The notes beneath the pieces are model-generated. The model searched no databases, had not been told where the DNA came from, and saw only the letters and a program-made list of their open reading frames with translations. From Phaeoceros laevis (Eukaryota > Anthocerotophyta > Anthocerotopsida > Notothyladales), in NCBI GenBank assembly GCA_049999765.1, contig JBNGIQ010008661.1, positions 51,009 through 109,130 of the forward strand: a stretch of DNA of 58,122 bases, given 5' to 3'. How positions within the stretch are numbered: the first letter of the stretch is position 1; the number at the start of each line of letters is the position of its first letter. The translations under genes and the position numbers were made by a program. This document shows positions 47,348 to 58,122 of the stretch, piece after piece.

Positions 47348-50300
47348 TCAATCTCTTCTGACCTCTTCGCACCACTGCCGTGCATTCTGAAAAAGCCGCA
47401 TCCAAGGGCTTGGGCCCACTGGGTCAATGTCGTCCCATTCTCTCGGATGCCAGGGAAATTGCCACATAAGGAAACATCTTTCCGGATGAGGCATCATAGC
47501 CAAGTGACGGCCATCTGGTGAACATAGAGCAGCAATCCCTTGCGGTGACCCATTTGGGTTGAAAGGATACACCTCCGTGGTGGAGCCCGAGTCGTCGCAG
47601 TATCTGACTGGCGCTAGGCTCAAGCTCGTCACCTTATCGAGAATACTTTGTTCCGGGAACAACGCTCTTCCTTCACCGTGAGCAGCCCATACACCCACTC
47701 TCGTCCCCTCCATGCCTTTGAGCATCAGGGCTGGGGATTCCTCAATTTTCACAGACACAAAGCGGCATTCAAATCGCCCAGACTCGTTGTGCACAAACCT
47801 TGGCTGCGCCTCGTCCCCACCAGAACCAAGAGTACCACCAACATTGGCCCCAGGTACCCACCCAAGAAGAGCCATCAATTGGCACCCATTGCACACACCG
47901 AGACTAAAAGTGTCTGCCCGGTTGTAAAATTCCTGGAACTGAACACATAGGACTTGTAGTCAGCGACATACAACTCCAACCAGAGAAGTAAAATTCTAGC
48001 AAGTACGAACAAGCTCCACTGACCTGCTGCAAAAGGCCCTCATTGAAGCGGATTGTCCCAGCCCACCCTTTGGCAGAATCAAGAACGTCTGCGTAACTGA
48101 AGCCGCCGACGAAAACAATCCCCCTATACTCACTTAGTGTTGCCTTTCCAGCAAGTAAGTCAGCCATTAGTACATCCCAAGGTTCAAACCCCGCCGCATG
48201 CACAGCAGCTGACATCTCCCTGTCGCCATTGCTCCCTTCTTCACGAAGAATGGCAACCTTTGGTTTAGAGCTTGCATTCAAGAAGTCCTCAGCGGTTCTT
48301 GTAGGTGCAAATGTCAGGTGCCAAGAAGGAGTAGTCCTGCTGCGAAGGCCATCCTGCTCTGCTTGCACACACGATTCGAGGCGTTGAAGCTTTTCCAAGG
48401 TGAAGCTCGTCTCCTCCCAGATGTCTCGTAGAGCTGCTGTTGGCTCCTCGACATGAACAATCCCATCGACAGCCACCTTCACCAAAGCTGAACATGTGAC
48501 ATGCCCAATCACTGTGGAGGTAACTCCAAATGAACCAAGTTCGTCCTCTACTGTCTTTAGGTGGTTCTTGTCCACCTGCACAGGAATCGATATTTAAATG
48601 CCACAACCAATGACCAAACGAGATCGAGATGCACACATCACGCATCATATGTGACGTTACACACCTCAAGGACGACACCAAGTTCCTCTGAAAAAAGAGT
48701 AGCGAAAGGATCTTCAGAACCGTCTTTGTATGCAGGCAAATCGACTTGAATCCCACAATTGCCCGCAAATGCCATTTCCAATAAAGTCACAATTATGCCA
48801 CCATCACTAATATCATGTCCTGCGGCAATCAGTTTCCTGTCCACCAGTATCTGCAAAAAAAGAAATCCGTGAAGTCTTATTACCCTGCAAATCTACAACT
48901 TTGAGGAACGGAATTCTTTTAAAAAACAGCACAATCAAGCAGACCTGAATAGCGTTGAAGACCTTCTTAAGGTACGAAACATTCAAATCAGGGGACGTGT
49001 TCCCAATCTGCAAAAACCAGATGGCCAGTATTAGGATCACACTAGAAATTCCTTCATCAAAGGCTGCGCTCAAGAGGACAGGAAGCAAAACCATAGCATT
49101 CAAATTGGTTTGAGCGAGCGATGCATTATCTCATTAGATAATGATGACCTGATCAAAGGCATGTGCTAATGCTGAGCCTCCAAGACGACGCTCACCTTCA
49201 CCCAGATCTATGTGCAGCAATACCCCTGCATCTCCAAGCTGACGACAGACGACAAGTCACTAGGCTAGCTCTAGCTAATCTACATCCACAAGATACTGCA
49301 CACAAAGCACGTATATTGCAACGTGTGATATAGTTACTCTTACAGCTATCCAGCAGAGAACATCTGTAATGCATACCTTTAAATCAGGAGTGACTGTTTT
49401 ACTTATGTCTGGGCATGTACAGTAAGCACTTATAACAAGGTTGCCAGGGGCCTTCACAGTCTCGCCTCCGGCTTGTGCAGCCATTGACAAACTGTCTTTA
49501 CCACCATCAATGGCAATCTCTAGCTCAATCATAGCATCACGAAGAGCCAAAGCTGCATCATACATAACAGCTCCTTCTCCGTCCAACTTTGCAGCATACA
49601 TCCAGTTCCCACTTGCTTTGACATCCTTCAGGGCTGTGACCTGACATGAAGGGAAAACCAGGCGTTATGAAACTGGTGTCCAACTCGTGCCTCAGTCAGA
49701 CAACATGATTAACCCGTCCATATGAGAGTAGAGGTGACCTTAGCCCAGACAAGGTTCGTCAATGCTTCCCCCAAGGCTAGCCTAGCCATAGCCTTCGGAT
49801 CCAGTAAGCCCTGAGTTCAGAAACTATGGTCAATAGGAAGGATTTCAAATGAAATAGCACGCAACCCCCTCCCCGGATCCCACAGCTTCATACATCCAGC
49901 CAACTAAAAAAGTCCGACCTTAATAGGCTGTTCCCCAATAGAGCAAGCGGCTCCAGTGATACCAGTATGCGTCTGCAGAGTGAAACTTGTCAGCAACTTG
50001 GGTTAAAGGACTCGATTAAGCATGCAGAAACTGAACTACGGAAGGGACCTGTGCAATGACTGCAACGTCTGCAAGAGGTAGCTGCAAAGGTCCGACTGTT
50101 TGCTGCTGTGCCACTAACCCAGTCACACAGCGATCAACCTGTAACCACAAAATACATGTCAGTAGCTTGAACCAAGTGAGTGCACAAAAATTTTAAACTG
50201 TGTAGGGTGATAAGCCGACTACCTTTGTTGTAAGAAACCGTTTCGAACAGACAGAAGGTAGACGAAGAACACGTTTCAAAGCATCTGACACTGTGACTCC

Positions 50301-53300
50301 TGGGGCAATGCTCAAACTCTCTGAAGGTTCACGGCTCCTTGTGAACTCAAATGTCTTCTGTGGCATATCACCTAGAACCTAATGGACACAACACCAGTCC
50401 CGGTTAGCATAAACTTGAAGACTTAACATTGTTCTGGAGGAAGATACCCTGCAGTGACCCAAAAACTGCAGACTGAATCTTCTTGGACCAATGAGCCAAC
50501 CTTTTCTAGGTCAAGATCCACTGCAGGTATTGGGTCGGGGAGGCCTTTTGATCTGGCTTCCTTCCTAGCCAGGTCGTCAACTAACACTACCCGCCCATCA
50601 CCACTGCATTTGAATGAATGAACATCCAAAACATAAAAGGTGCATTCATCGTGTTACTGTATGCACTAAATGAATCCACAGAGGTCGGGGGAAGTTTGAG
50701 GGCAGATATCTGACCTAATTCTCCCTACTACTGCCATTGAAACACGCTCTCTTTGGCAAATTGAACGCAGCAGAGATTCACTTTCAGGCCTCACGAGCAA
50801 TGCATCCTGGATGTCACAGGAAATCAGTCCAACGTTAGAATTCTTAGTGAAACCAACGAACAGTGACTGGTCCCCCTTGCTGTGATATCCTAGGTGATGC
50901 ACACCTGTTCCTGATATTCTGCACCCCATATCTCCAGGACTGACATTGTCTCGTCACCAACAACAATGGACCTGATATCAATCTCGGCACCCTACAAACA
51001 AACAAACAAGGAGGATATTAACATAATGTTCCACTCAGATACAACGTCTGACAGAAAAAACAGGCCTGGCCCGGAATGAGCTGCACCCAGCATAGACATC
51101 CATTCTAACCTTGGGATATATGATCTCCTTGACAACATTGCAGTTGCCTCCGGCACCTTGATCATGAATACTGACAATCGGATTATCATCACCAAGCTCC
51201 ACACATGTACGCACAACCCTGTACAACTTCTGAGCCATCTCTGCGTCACCCCTTTGTACTGCATTGAAATCCAGTTCCGCATCATTCTGGCCGCTAACCT
51301 TTTTCCAACAAAGACAGGAAGGGCGTTGGCCTTGATATTTTTAAACTTTCAACAACCATTCATAGTGCAACTCATTTGGTACTAAAACATTAGGAACATC
51401 CAAAGAAGGACTTTTTCAGCTGTTTCTCTCACCATGCTGGATGCCGCACCACCTCCCATGCCTATACGGTAGGCTGGACCTCCAACCTGCGTAACAAACG
51501 AGCTCAAGACGGACGCTGCATTACTAGCTACGTTGAATTGAAAGAATCCACACTCACATTAGGCACATATTTGCAAGAAACTCTTCAGTAGTGTTGCAGA
51601 GCTGCATACAAATTTGCGGCAAATCAAAAAAGCATTGAATACACAGTGGAGAACTGTACTTCTTCAACTTGGTCCATACCTTCACAACAAGCATTCCTAC
51701 ATCAGGGTCTGTCTTTTCCAAGTGACGATGATCTATCTACAAAAGCCCACAAGCCAGTTCAGTAATCATGGCCCTATGCCACTGAGTATCTGTAATGCAC
51801 TGCCAACTGCGCCCCACCTGCCCAATGCCTGCACTGAACATTATTGGCTTCAGCCACTCCCTTCGCTCCCCATTGACAAGTCGCATGCCGAAGGAACGTG
51901 TGTACCCCTGCCAACCAGCCGAATATCAGAGACAAATGTGACCTCATATTTCAATACACAGGAACAATACTTCCGGGGGCAGGCAACCACCTGGATGAGG
52001 GGCTCTCCAAACTTGTTGCCATAATCGGATGCTCCATTACTTGCATCAATCAAAATCTGTACCCAAGACAATGACATTCAGGGGGGGATCTCAAAAACAG
52101 AAGAAACCCTCCTTGCTCCAGCGAAACTTTTCACTTGTGGGATCTACAGACAAAAAGTTAAACCTGGAGAGGCGAGGCAAGATTTGGAGGATAGACAAAG
52201 CTTGTGTCTTCCCATGGTGCCAAAGATCCCTCTAACTGCAAACACAATGCATATCCACTGTTGATAATTAGCTCATTTACTACTCAGCAGTCATGAACAT
52301 CATGTCCTCTTATGAGATTGCGCCTGAGCTCAATCACAACCTGAAGATTCCCGACACAATAACCAGCTGTAGCAGCAACCACAATTGACCCAATCCCTGT
52401 CGCATGAGTGTCCCTGATACGACCCCCAGCCCCTGTCTCAGCTCCAGGGAAAGGAGCAACCTGTACAAAGAGAGGGAACATAATGTCAATATAGATCAAC
52501 CTGCCACTGAGCACACTTGGGGACAAGGCGATGCAATAATGCAGCTCCGCAGGTGCAGGGGATCAAACAGCTCAGGTATTTTACAAACGTACGGCACAAG
52601 GAAAGTTGTGTGTTTCAGCAGTGAAGAGGATATCCCAGTCCCGATCCTGAGGCTCCAAAGGTGAAGGCCTGCCAGGCTGTGTTGGAAGGACTGGCTTCAC
52701 ATGACACCCTCGGATAGCACTGCAGTAAATCAGAAAACCAAAGCGCTCAGGACAGTACAACTGGTTGCGGCTAACAAGAGCTTTCTAATGAAAGAAATGG
52801 ACTGTGAACAATGGTGCACCTTGAATTGTCTTTAAATCCCACAACAGAATTGTTTGGGTTTGCCTTCAAGGTGTCTTTCACTAAATCCATAAGAGTGCTT
52901 GGTGCTGGTTGTCCATCAATAACTATCTGTCCCTGAAATACCCGTCATAGCTTGGGTTTGAGCCCTGTTTTCCACCACAGCTATGGTAGGTGCACAGGGA
53001 CAACGATGCTTGCTGAAGGTAACTAGTTACCTTGAAAAACCAGTGTCTGCTGTGTTCGCTGTTGGATTGAGCAATATCAAAGAGCTCAACATTGGTAGGA
53101 TTTCGCTTGATGTCATTCACAAAGAGGTTCGTGTAAAACTGCACATAAGTACCACAGAGCCTTACAACTGAAAAACTCTCAAAGAAAAGTGACCCACTGG
53201 ACTTTACAGTGTGAATGCACACAAAACGCAAAAGTACCTCAAGATCAAACTCATCAAAAGCCAGCCCCATTGACTTGTTGATGGCTTCTAGTGCCGCCCT

Positions 53301-54884
53301 CCCTTTCTTTAACCATGTAAGAACAGGGTCATGAATAAGAGGGGCAATAACAACCAATTATCGTGGTGCAACAGTTCAAAATCAATGCAAATACCTCAAT
53401 CAAAGGTACTTGAAAAACAGGTTCTGGAACCGCATTTGTATGAAAAGTAGCCAGCTTGGTGGCGTACACACACTCTGTCATCCTGTCATGGATCTGAACA
53501 CAAAAGATGCCAGAAGCACTGACAATGTCAGTCCACTACAATTTGATACGCGGAGCTGACAGTCTTGTTCACATTCAAGAATGCAAATTGCAAGCATTTC
53601 ACATCTTTCCAAATCACCATGGCTGTAAACTTGTCAACTTGCTCTTCATCCAGGGCTGCAGCTTCATCGTTAACAGTCAGAAGATATCTCCTCGACCGTT
53701 CAATACGAGTAACCTCCTGTAACGTACAGGCACTGCATATGGAAACAGCATTTGCGGACCATGCAGTTGTGAAAGACAGGCGTGGGCCAACCTCCACAAG
53801 CACTGCGATGTCCCCACAGGGGTCAATCAGAACATGTTTCTACCAGACAAGTATCCAGTCCGGGCATGTGAAAGTTTCAACCAATTCGACGAGTGTTTCA
53901 AGCCCCCAAATGTACCTTGACCAGCTGAGGTAGCAGATAAGTGACTAGTGGACTTCAGCTGTTCAGGTTCATACGTCTCCCGAAGCAACCAATTAAGGAC
54001 ATTATGCTTCTCTGCAGATAGCGGTGCTTTCAAAGCTATGTTGAAGCACTGTAAAACCAGGCAGACAGAAAAAAATACGTATAAGCCAGAGTGTCGGATT
54101 CAATAACTGTGGCGACAGAAAAAATCAGCAAGCCATCTAGAATATGTTGAGTGCGGGCAACCTGTTCAGTGTGGATTGACACAATGTCGGGAGATATCTT
54201 TTCCTGGACCTGCACACAAGATTTCAACCGCATGAGGCTCGACTATACCTTCAAGGTGTTAACAGTCTGTGTGCTTGACAGCTCAGCTGCATATGAGAGA
54301 GAGAGCAACGCTACCTGTCTCAAAAATGACGCCGCGGCAGTCTCTGAAAGGAGAGGACTCCGGTACAGATGGTACAGTTCAGACTCGGGTTCCAGAGCCT
54401 GAGGAGGTTGTTGCAACGCGCCCTGGCCACAGTTCCCCACCACATGAGAAATGCTACTTGTGTGGCAATCCAAGCATTAAAAATTTTTACTGAAGCAGCA
54501 GGAATTGAGCTGGAATCAACACCTGCTGAGTTTCCGCCGCAACAGCCTGCGCATGGATTTGAAGCCGCTGAAATCCGTGCCTACGTCCTTCCATAAAAAA
54601 CGCCAGAACAGTGCCAAATTATGTGGGATTCAATCCATTTAGGCACGCGGCCCACGAATTTCACAATTCGCAGAGTCCACAATTGAGCACTCCCAATTGC
54701 TCAAAATCTAGGTACCTCGTTGCGAAGGCTTAGCCTTTGCGGCAGGCAGCGAGCAGGTGGGCAACCTCGCCGATCGTGGTACAGGCCGAAGCAGGGCAGC
54801 GCCCGTACTGTGCGTGCTGCTTTTGCTGGCCAAATGCTGCACCAAGGCAGCCAGCCCGGCCTGTTGGATAGCCATTGAGGCCAT
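47348..54884 (-). CDS. PUR4: Phosphoribosylformylglycinamidine (FGAM) synthase
   Basis: 31 exons (ascending): 47348-47938, 48024-48575, 48665-48850, 48945-49007, 49149-49238, 49377-49640, 49739-49810, 49919-49972, 50049-50138, 50223-50378, 50501-50603, 50715-50806, 50905-50991, 51110-51298, 51433-51486, 51680-51736, 51818-51907, 51991-52056, 52164-52235, 52341-52460, 52593-52719, 52820-52932, 53031-53138, 53238-53306, 53395-53493, 53618-53802, 53916-54048, 54162-54209, 54315-54453, 54523-54580, 54716-54884. They encode 1431 residues with no frame break. It makes FGAM from FGAR, glutamine and ATP in step 4 of purine synthesis. The first ~75 residues are Ser/Ala/Arg-rich, a plastid (perhaps also mitochondrial) transit peptide. 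Then come a PurS-like part, the synthase core (QSNSEHSRHWFF, AETHNFPCAVAPFPGAETG, SIHDQGAGGNCNV) and a C-terminal amidotransferase with nucleophile Cys in GVCNGCQLMAL and His in MMPHPERC. Exons 1-3 are inferred from phase and are least certain. Confidence 0.95.
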
Positions 54885-54968
54885 GTCGCCTGCCTGCACA
54901 GGTGAAATCAGCTCCCAGATTCCCCTCTAGCCTCTCATAGCACGGTCCGGTGCAAAACCCACAGCCTT

Positions 54969-54976
54969 AAACCCTA
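54969..54976 (+). promoter_or_regulatory. Telo-box-like motif upstream of PUR4
   Basis: AAACCCTA, most of a plant telo-box, 85 bp upstream of the PUR4 start codon. Such boxes occur in promoters of nucleotide-synthesis and translation genes in plants. Function here is inference. Confidence 0.35.
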
Positions 54977-55149
54977 GGCTTCGTTTCAATTGTAGAGTGT
55001 ATGTTTCCCGGATGCTCTTCATTAGCTCGCACGCACGAATCATCGTCATATACTGTACATTACAGAAGAGGCTCTCGGCTCGCTTGTTTATTCACCGACA
55101 CACATCTTAATCTGTGTACAGAAGCTACTAGTGTGGAGCTATTATCTAT

Positions 55150-56332
55150 CTAGTTCACAGCCTTGCAGTTGGTTCTGATTTGGCCCTGGCTGCCAGTGAG
55201 CACCCCCACCGAGGTCATCTTGACGAAGGCGGAGGAGAAGTGCTGGAAGAAGAGGAGCATGTTGCCCGCGAATTGGCGCACGATGGGGGCGGTCCTGGAG
55301 TCGGAGGCCAGCTGCGCATCGACGGTGAAGAGGCCTCTGCCGAGCATCAGGTCCCGGTAGTACTGGTTGTCGAAGATGCCCTGCGTGAAGTCGTTGTTGA
55401 TGACGGTGCCGTTGTTGTATGGCGGACCCCGGGGGCAGGTGGTGCGCAGCTGCGCCCCGAAGAGCGTGGAGCTCAGGCGCGGGTCCTGCAGCCGCTGCGT
55501 CAAGCTCACGCAGTGCCCCACTCCCAGCGTGTGCGCCCCTGCACCACATTCATTCCACACATTGGTCGGCGTCATTGCGGATCAGGAGAAGAGAGACAGG
55601 CGGCATTGATGGCACGGCTAGCTAGGAACCTAGGATGGCCACGCTCTCCTCCAGAGTCATGCCCATGTTGCGGGACACGCTGAGCGCGGTGTCCAAGCCG
55701 GAAGAGGCCGCAGGGATGGAGGAGTCGGCGCGTCGGTTGCTGGCAGTGGTGCCGTCTCGCCTGCCCAGGGGGATTTGGATCATAGGGCCCATGGACAGCA
55801 CCACCGAGTCTCGGGCCGCCATGGTGATGATGTCCGCGCACGACACCGTGCCTGGGCAGGCTGCCTCCAGGGCGCTCTTGATGCTGTCGATGAAGTCGAG
55901 CCTCTTGATGCCGAAGTTGCGGTCGGAGATGAGCTCGCTGCTCACGTCCGGGCCCGACTCCAGCAGAACCGAGGCGTCGCAACCCTGCATTGATCACCAT
56001 CGCGTCCAGGAGGGTGGTCCATGTTTCAAGTCAGAATGGAAGGACTCGTAGCCAGACCATGCCAATACCTGAACCATACAGTCGTGGAAGGCGAGTCGGA
56101 GCAGAGCAGGTGGAGCTGTCGGATCCCGGACCAGGTTGCTCATCAGAGTGGCCCTCGCAATGTTCTCTGCATTAGGGCAGCTGGCGGAGTAGAAGCCGAG
56201 TTGCAGTTGCGCTGCCACCTGCTTCATCTTGCTCGTGGTACCGACCAAGAGGTACGCCAGCAATGTGGTCAGAACAAGCCGGCGGTGAAAGGTCAGGGAT
56301 GAGGATCTCGGGAGCACACAAGCTGCTGCCAT
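55150..56332 (-). CDS. Class III secretory peroxidase
   Basis: Three exons, 56069-56332, 55630-55984 and 55150-55538, encode 335 residues, the usual length. A signal peptide covers about residues 16-40 (hydrophobic core near 20-31). The mature enzyme begins near QLQLGFYSASCPNAENI. The distal heme site LLRLAFHDC gives Arg79 and His83; GCDASVLL holds a calcium site; the proximal site GAHTLGVGHC gives His209. Other family blocks are CPGTVSCADIITMAARDSV and YYRDLMLGRGLFTVDAQL. It oxidises phenolics with hydrogen peroxide in the cell wall or vacuole. Splice phases (0 and 1) agree with the classic peroxidase gene layout, which usually has one further intron; that one is absent here. Antisense frames in this GC-rich gene are shadows. 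Confidence 0.96.
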
Positions 56333-58122
56333 TGGTGAAGAACCGTCCTGCTGAAGCTATTGATCAATGTGGACTCCGGCCTTCACACCCTGCCCGCGGA
56401 CAGAGGTCCTTGCGAGAGATTGTATGAAGGTCTGAACACACTTAGCTCCGGATCCAGGGCTTGTCTCGAGCTCAAGCTCGAACTCTGCACTCGGCAAACG
56501 TCCAAACTGGATATCGACTCTGGCCACGACTTTGAGCAATCAGCTGCTGCTTCGGAGATGTCCCTGCAGATCTGCTAGCTAGTGCAATGCAAATGCAAAT
56601 GCTCTGACAGCCGCATTCAAAAGGTACATGAACTGCTGCTGGTGCACGGGAAATCCCTCCCACACATTCAAACTCTCTTCAAGAGGCAGGCAGGACTGAC
56701 GTTCCGGACAGAAACAAGCTCACTGGCACATGCCTGGCCATGGACTGCAGCGAGAAGGGGAGGAGATGATTTTATAGCCTCGTGAACCGAGCAGCTTTTT
56801 CCGAGCAAGCACGAGCACGATGCGAAAGCCACGAGCTATGGTGACCTGGGAAGCAACAAGCGCAATTGATGACACAACCACTAGCAACACCGAAAGCTGA
56901 TCGAGGACGCAAAGTGGGGATGCGGGATAGAGACTGCTAGCTTTGGGTCCCAGCAGCGCCAGATAAATTTCGCAAGTGCTCTCAGCTGGTCTGGCCGAAG
57001 GAGGTGGAGCCCTGACTTGAGGCAGAGGCCAGTCCAGGTCCTCCCAGTTGGGCATGCACTAGGACTTCATGATTAATACAAAGGCCGGTCTGTGCTGTTG
57101 TAAGCAACAGACTGGGTCTGGTCGCACAAGCCACGTTCTCGTACTTGAATGAGAAGGCATGTATGGCAGACAAGCATCAGAAGGCCAGCAGAATACTCAT
57201 CAGGAAAAGGAAAAGAGTGTGGAGCCCCGCCTTCCTTGCGCTGCTTGGAGTTTGGCAGAGTTGGCAAGCCTGCTACCAGTGCTGGACAGGTCCTGGCATC
57301 TCACGGATAAATGCCGTCCTCCGCTTCTCTCACGAGCGTACATTCAAGTGGAGATATCCTCGCTTGCTCGCCATCTACATTTCCCACGATTGACAATGTG
57401 AAATTTATGCAAGACAAGTGTGTAGTCGTACCAGACTACTTACAGGCTCATTCGTCTTCCCCAGTCGATCGCGGACACAGTTCTCTGAAGCTTTCCACTA
57501 TGAAATCTTGCTCCTCAAGGCAGTTTCAAGAACAGTACGTAGTCCCCACGATCGGCATTGTGGAGCCCCATTGAAGTTATTTGCTGTATGTGAAGCGGTA
57601 GATCATCTGGGAAACAGCCCAACTTGAATGCAGGGGCAATAGTGGTTGGCTTCAGCTCTACCACCATTAGACTACCTCCGCACAGCTGGTGGGTGGCATG
57701 TTGTAGTAGGTGACTAGGGCGAAGTCGCGGCTTCCTGCGGCCGAACTAGTTCGACCGGGCCGGCACTTTTTTCCGAGCTAGTCATCACCCGGCCGACGAA
57801 TGCATATGCTGGCCCGCTGGTACGTCCTTTGTCCTTGAAAGCGCGCCTGAGGTGCCCCGCAGAACCGAACTGCCCCACCCAGCTTTGGCCAGTAGCTGAA
57901 TGACACATGGTCCGCGACGGACATAGCACAGAAGCAGTCAGGATCCGGCAATTCATGAGCGCCTGCAAGCTTTTCCCACGATTGCCTTTCCAGGACAAGC
58001 ACGTCCGGGTGCATTGAAGGTGTTGTTGAATGGCCTAGATAGCAACCCACAGCGCCTAATAATAGGGGGTCTCAAACCTACCCCGTCGGGCCGGGACGGC
58101 TGGTCCGTCAGGGCCGTCTGAC
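56333..58122. other. Right flank, no gene supported
   Basis: Upstream of the peroxidase. TGCAAA is repeated at 56584-56600. A 111-codon minus-strand frame (56720-57055) includes one hydrophobic stretch (LSVLLVVVSSIALVA) and a 78-codon one lies at 57778-58014; neither has a family motif, so neither is called. The final ~300 bp are GC-rich and could be the edge of another gene or element cut by the window. Confidence 0.4.

Noticed and set aside
55180-55683. 167-codon frame opposite the peroxidase
   Set aside because: Antisense shadow of a GC-rich gene with clear heme-site motifs on the other strand.
57714-58050. Two overlapping minus-strand frames at the right edge
   Set aside because: Different frames of the same GC-rich DNA with no recognised motif; the edge cuts any larger gene.

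Overview
The window is nuclear DNA of a land plant or close streptophyte relative. The evidence is a gene set that includes a plastid-targeted-looking FGAM synthase, a KUP/HAK/KT potassium transporter, a MUR3-type GT47 glycosyltransferase, a class III peroxidase, a UDP-xylose-type transporter and plant metallothionein. Most genes carry many introns, mainly about 60-200 nt, and genes are dense (about one per 3.5-4 kb). Compact introns, an intronless nuclear gene for mitochondrial-type ribosomal protein S1 and a COMM-domain gene suggest a small-genome bryophyte (hornwort-like) or another early-diverging lineage. That placement is inference, not something the sequence proves. Exon structures were built by hand from reading frame, splice consensus and recalled family sequences.

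Layout. 1-8.5 kb: a secreted, CXC-rich metallothionein-like protein (-), an F-box protein (-), a MUR3-like GT47 enzyme (-) and a degenerate tRNA-Glu. 8.9-13.3 kb: AP-2 sigma (-) and COMMD2 (+) diverge from a ~270 bp shared promoter, followed by a three-exon metallothionein (+). 14.7-19.2 kb: a UDP-xylose-type transporter (+) broken by what looks like a false assembly gap, convergent with the SRP receptor alpha subunit (-). 20.6-21.3 kb: a GC-rich pseudogene of a membrane protein with an FNR-like C-terminus. 21.8-33.6 kb: a 20-exon RELCH-type LisH/HEAT protein (-), nuclear rps1 (+) and the 13-exon RIO1 kinase (+). 36-41.6 kb: an ArfGAP1/AGD6-7-type ArfGAP (+) and a three-KH RNA-binding protein (+). 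42.6-46.2 kb: a KUP potassium transporter (-). 47.3-54.9 kb: a 31-exon PUR4/FGAM synthase (-). 55.1-56.3 kb: a class III peroxidase (-). The last 1.8 kb has no supported gene.

The genes are mostly unrelated housekeeping functions. Several do act in membrane traffic (AP-2 sigma, COMMD2, RELCH-like, ArfGAP, SRP receptor alpha), two are CXC-type cysteine-rich proteins, and two handle cell-wall sugars (UXT-like and MUR3-like). Three introns, in COMMD2, SRP receptor alpha and the RELCH-like gene, appear to use GC-AG splice sites.
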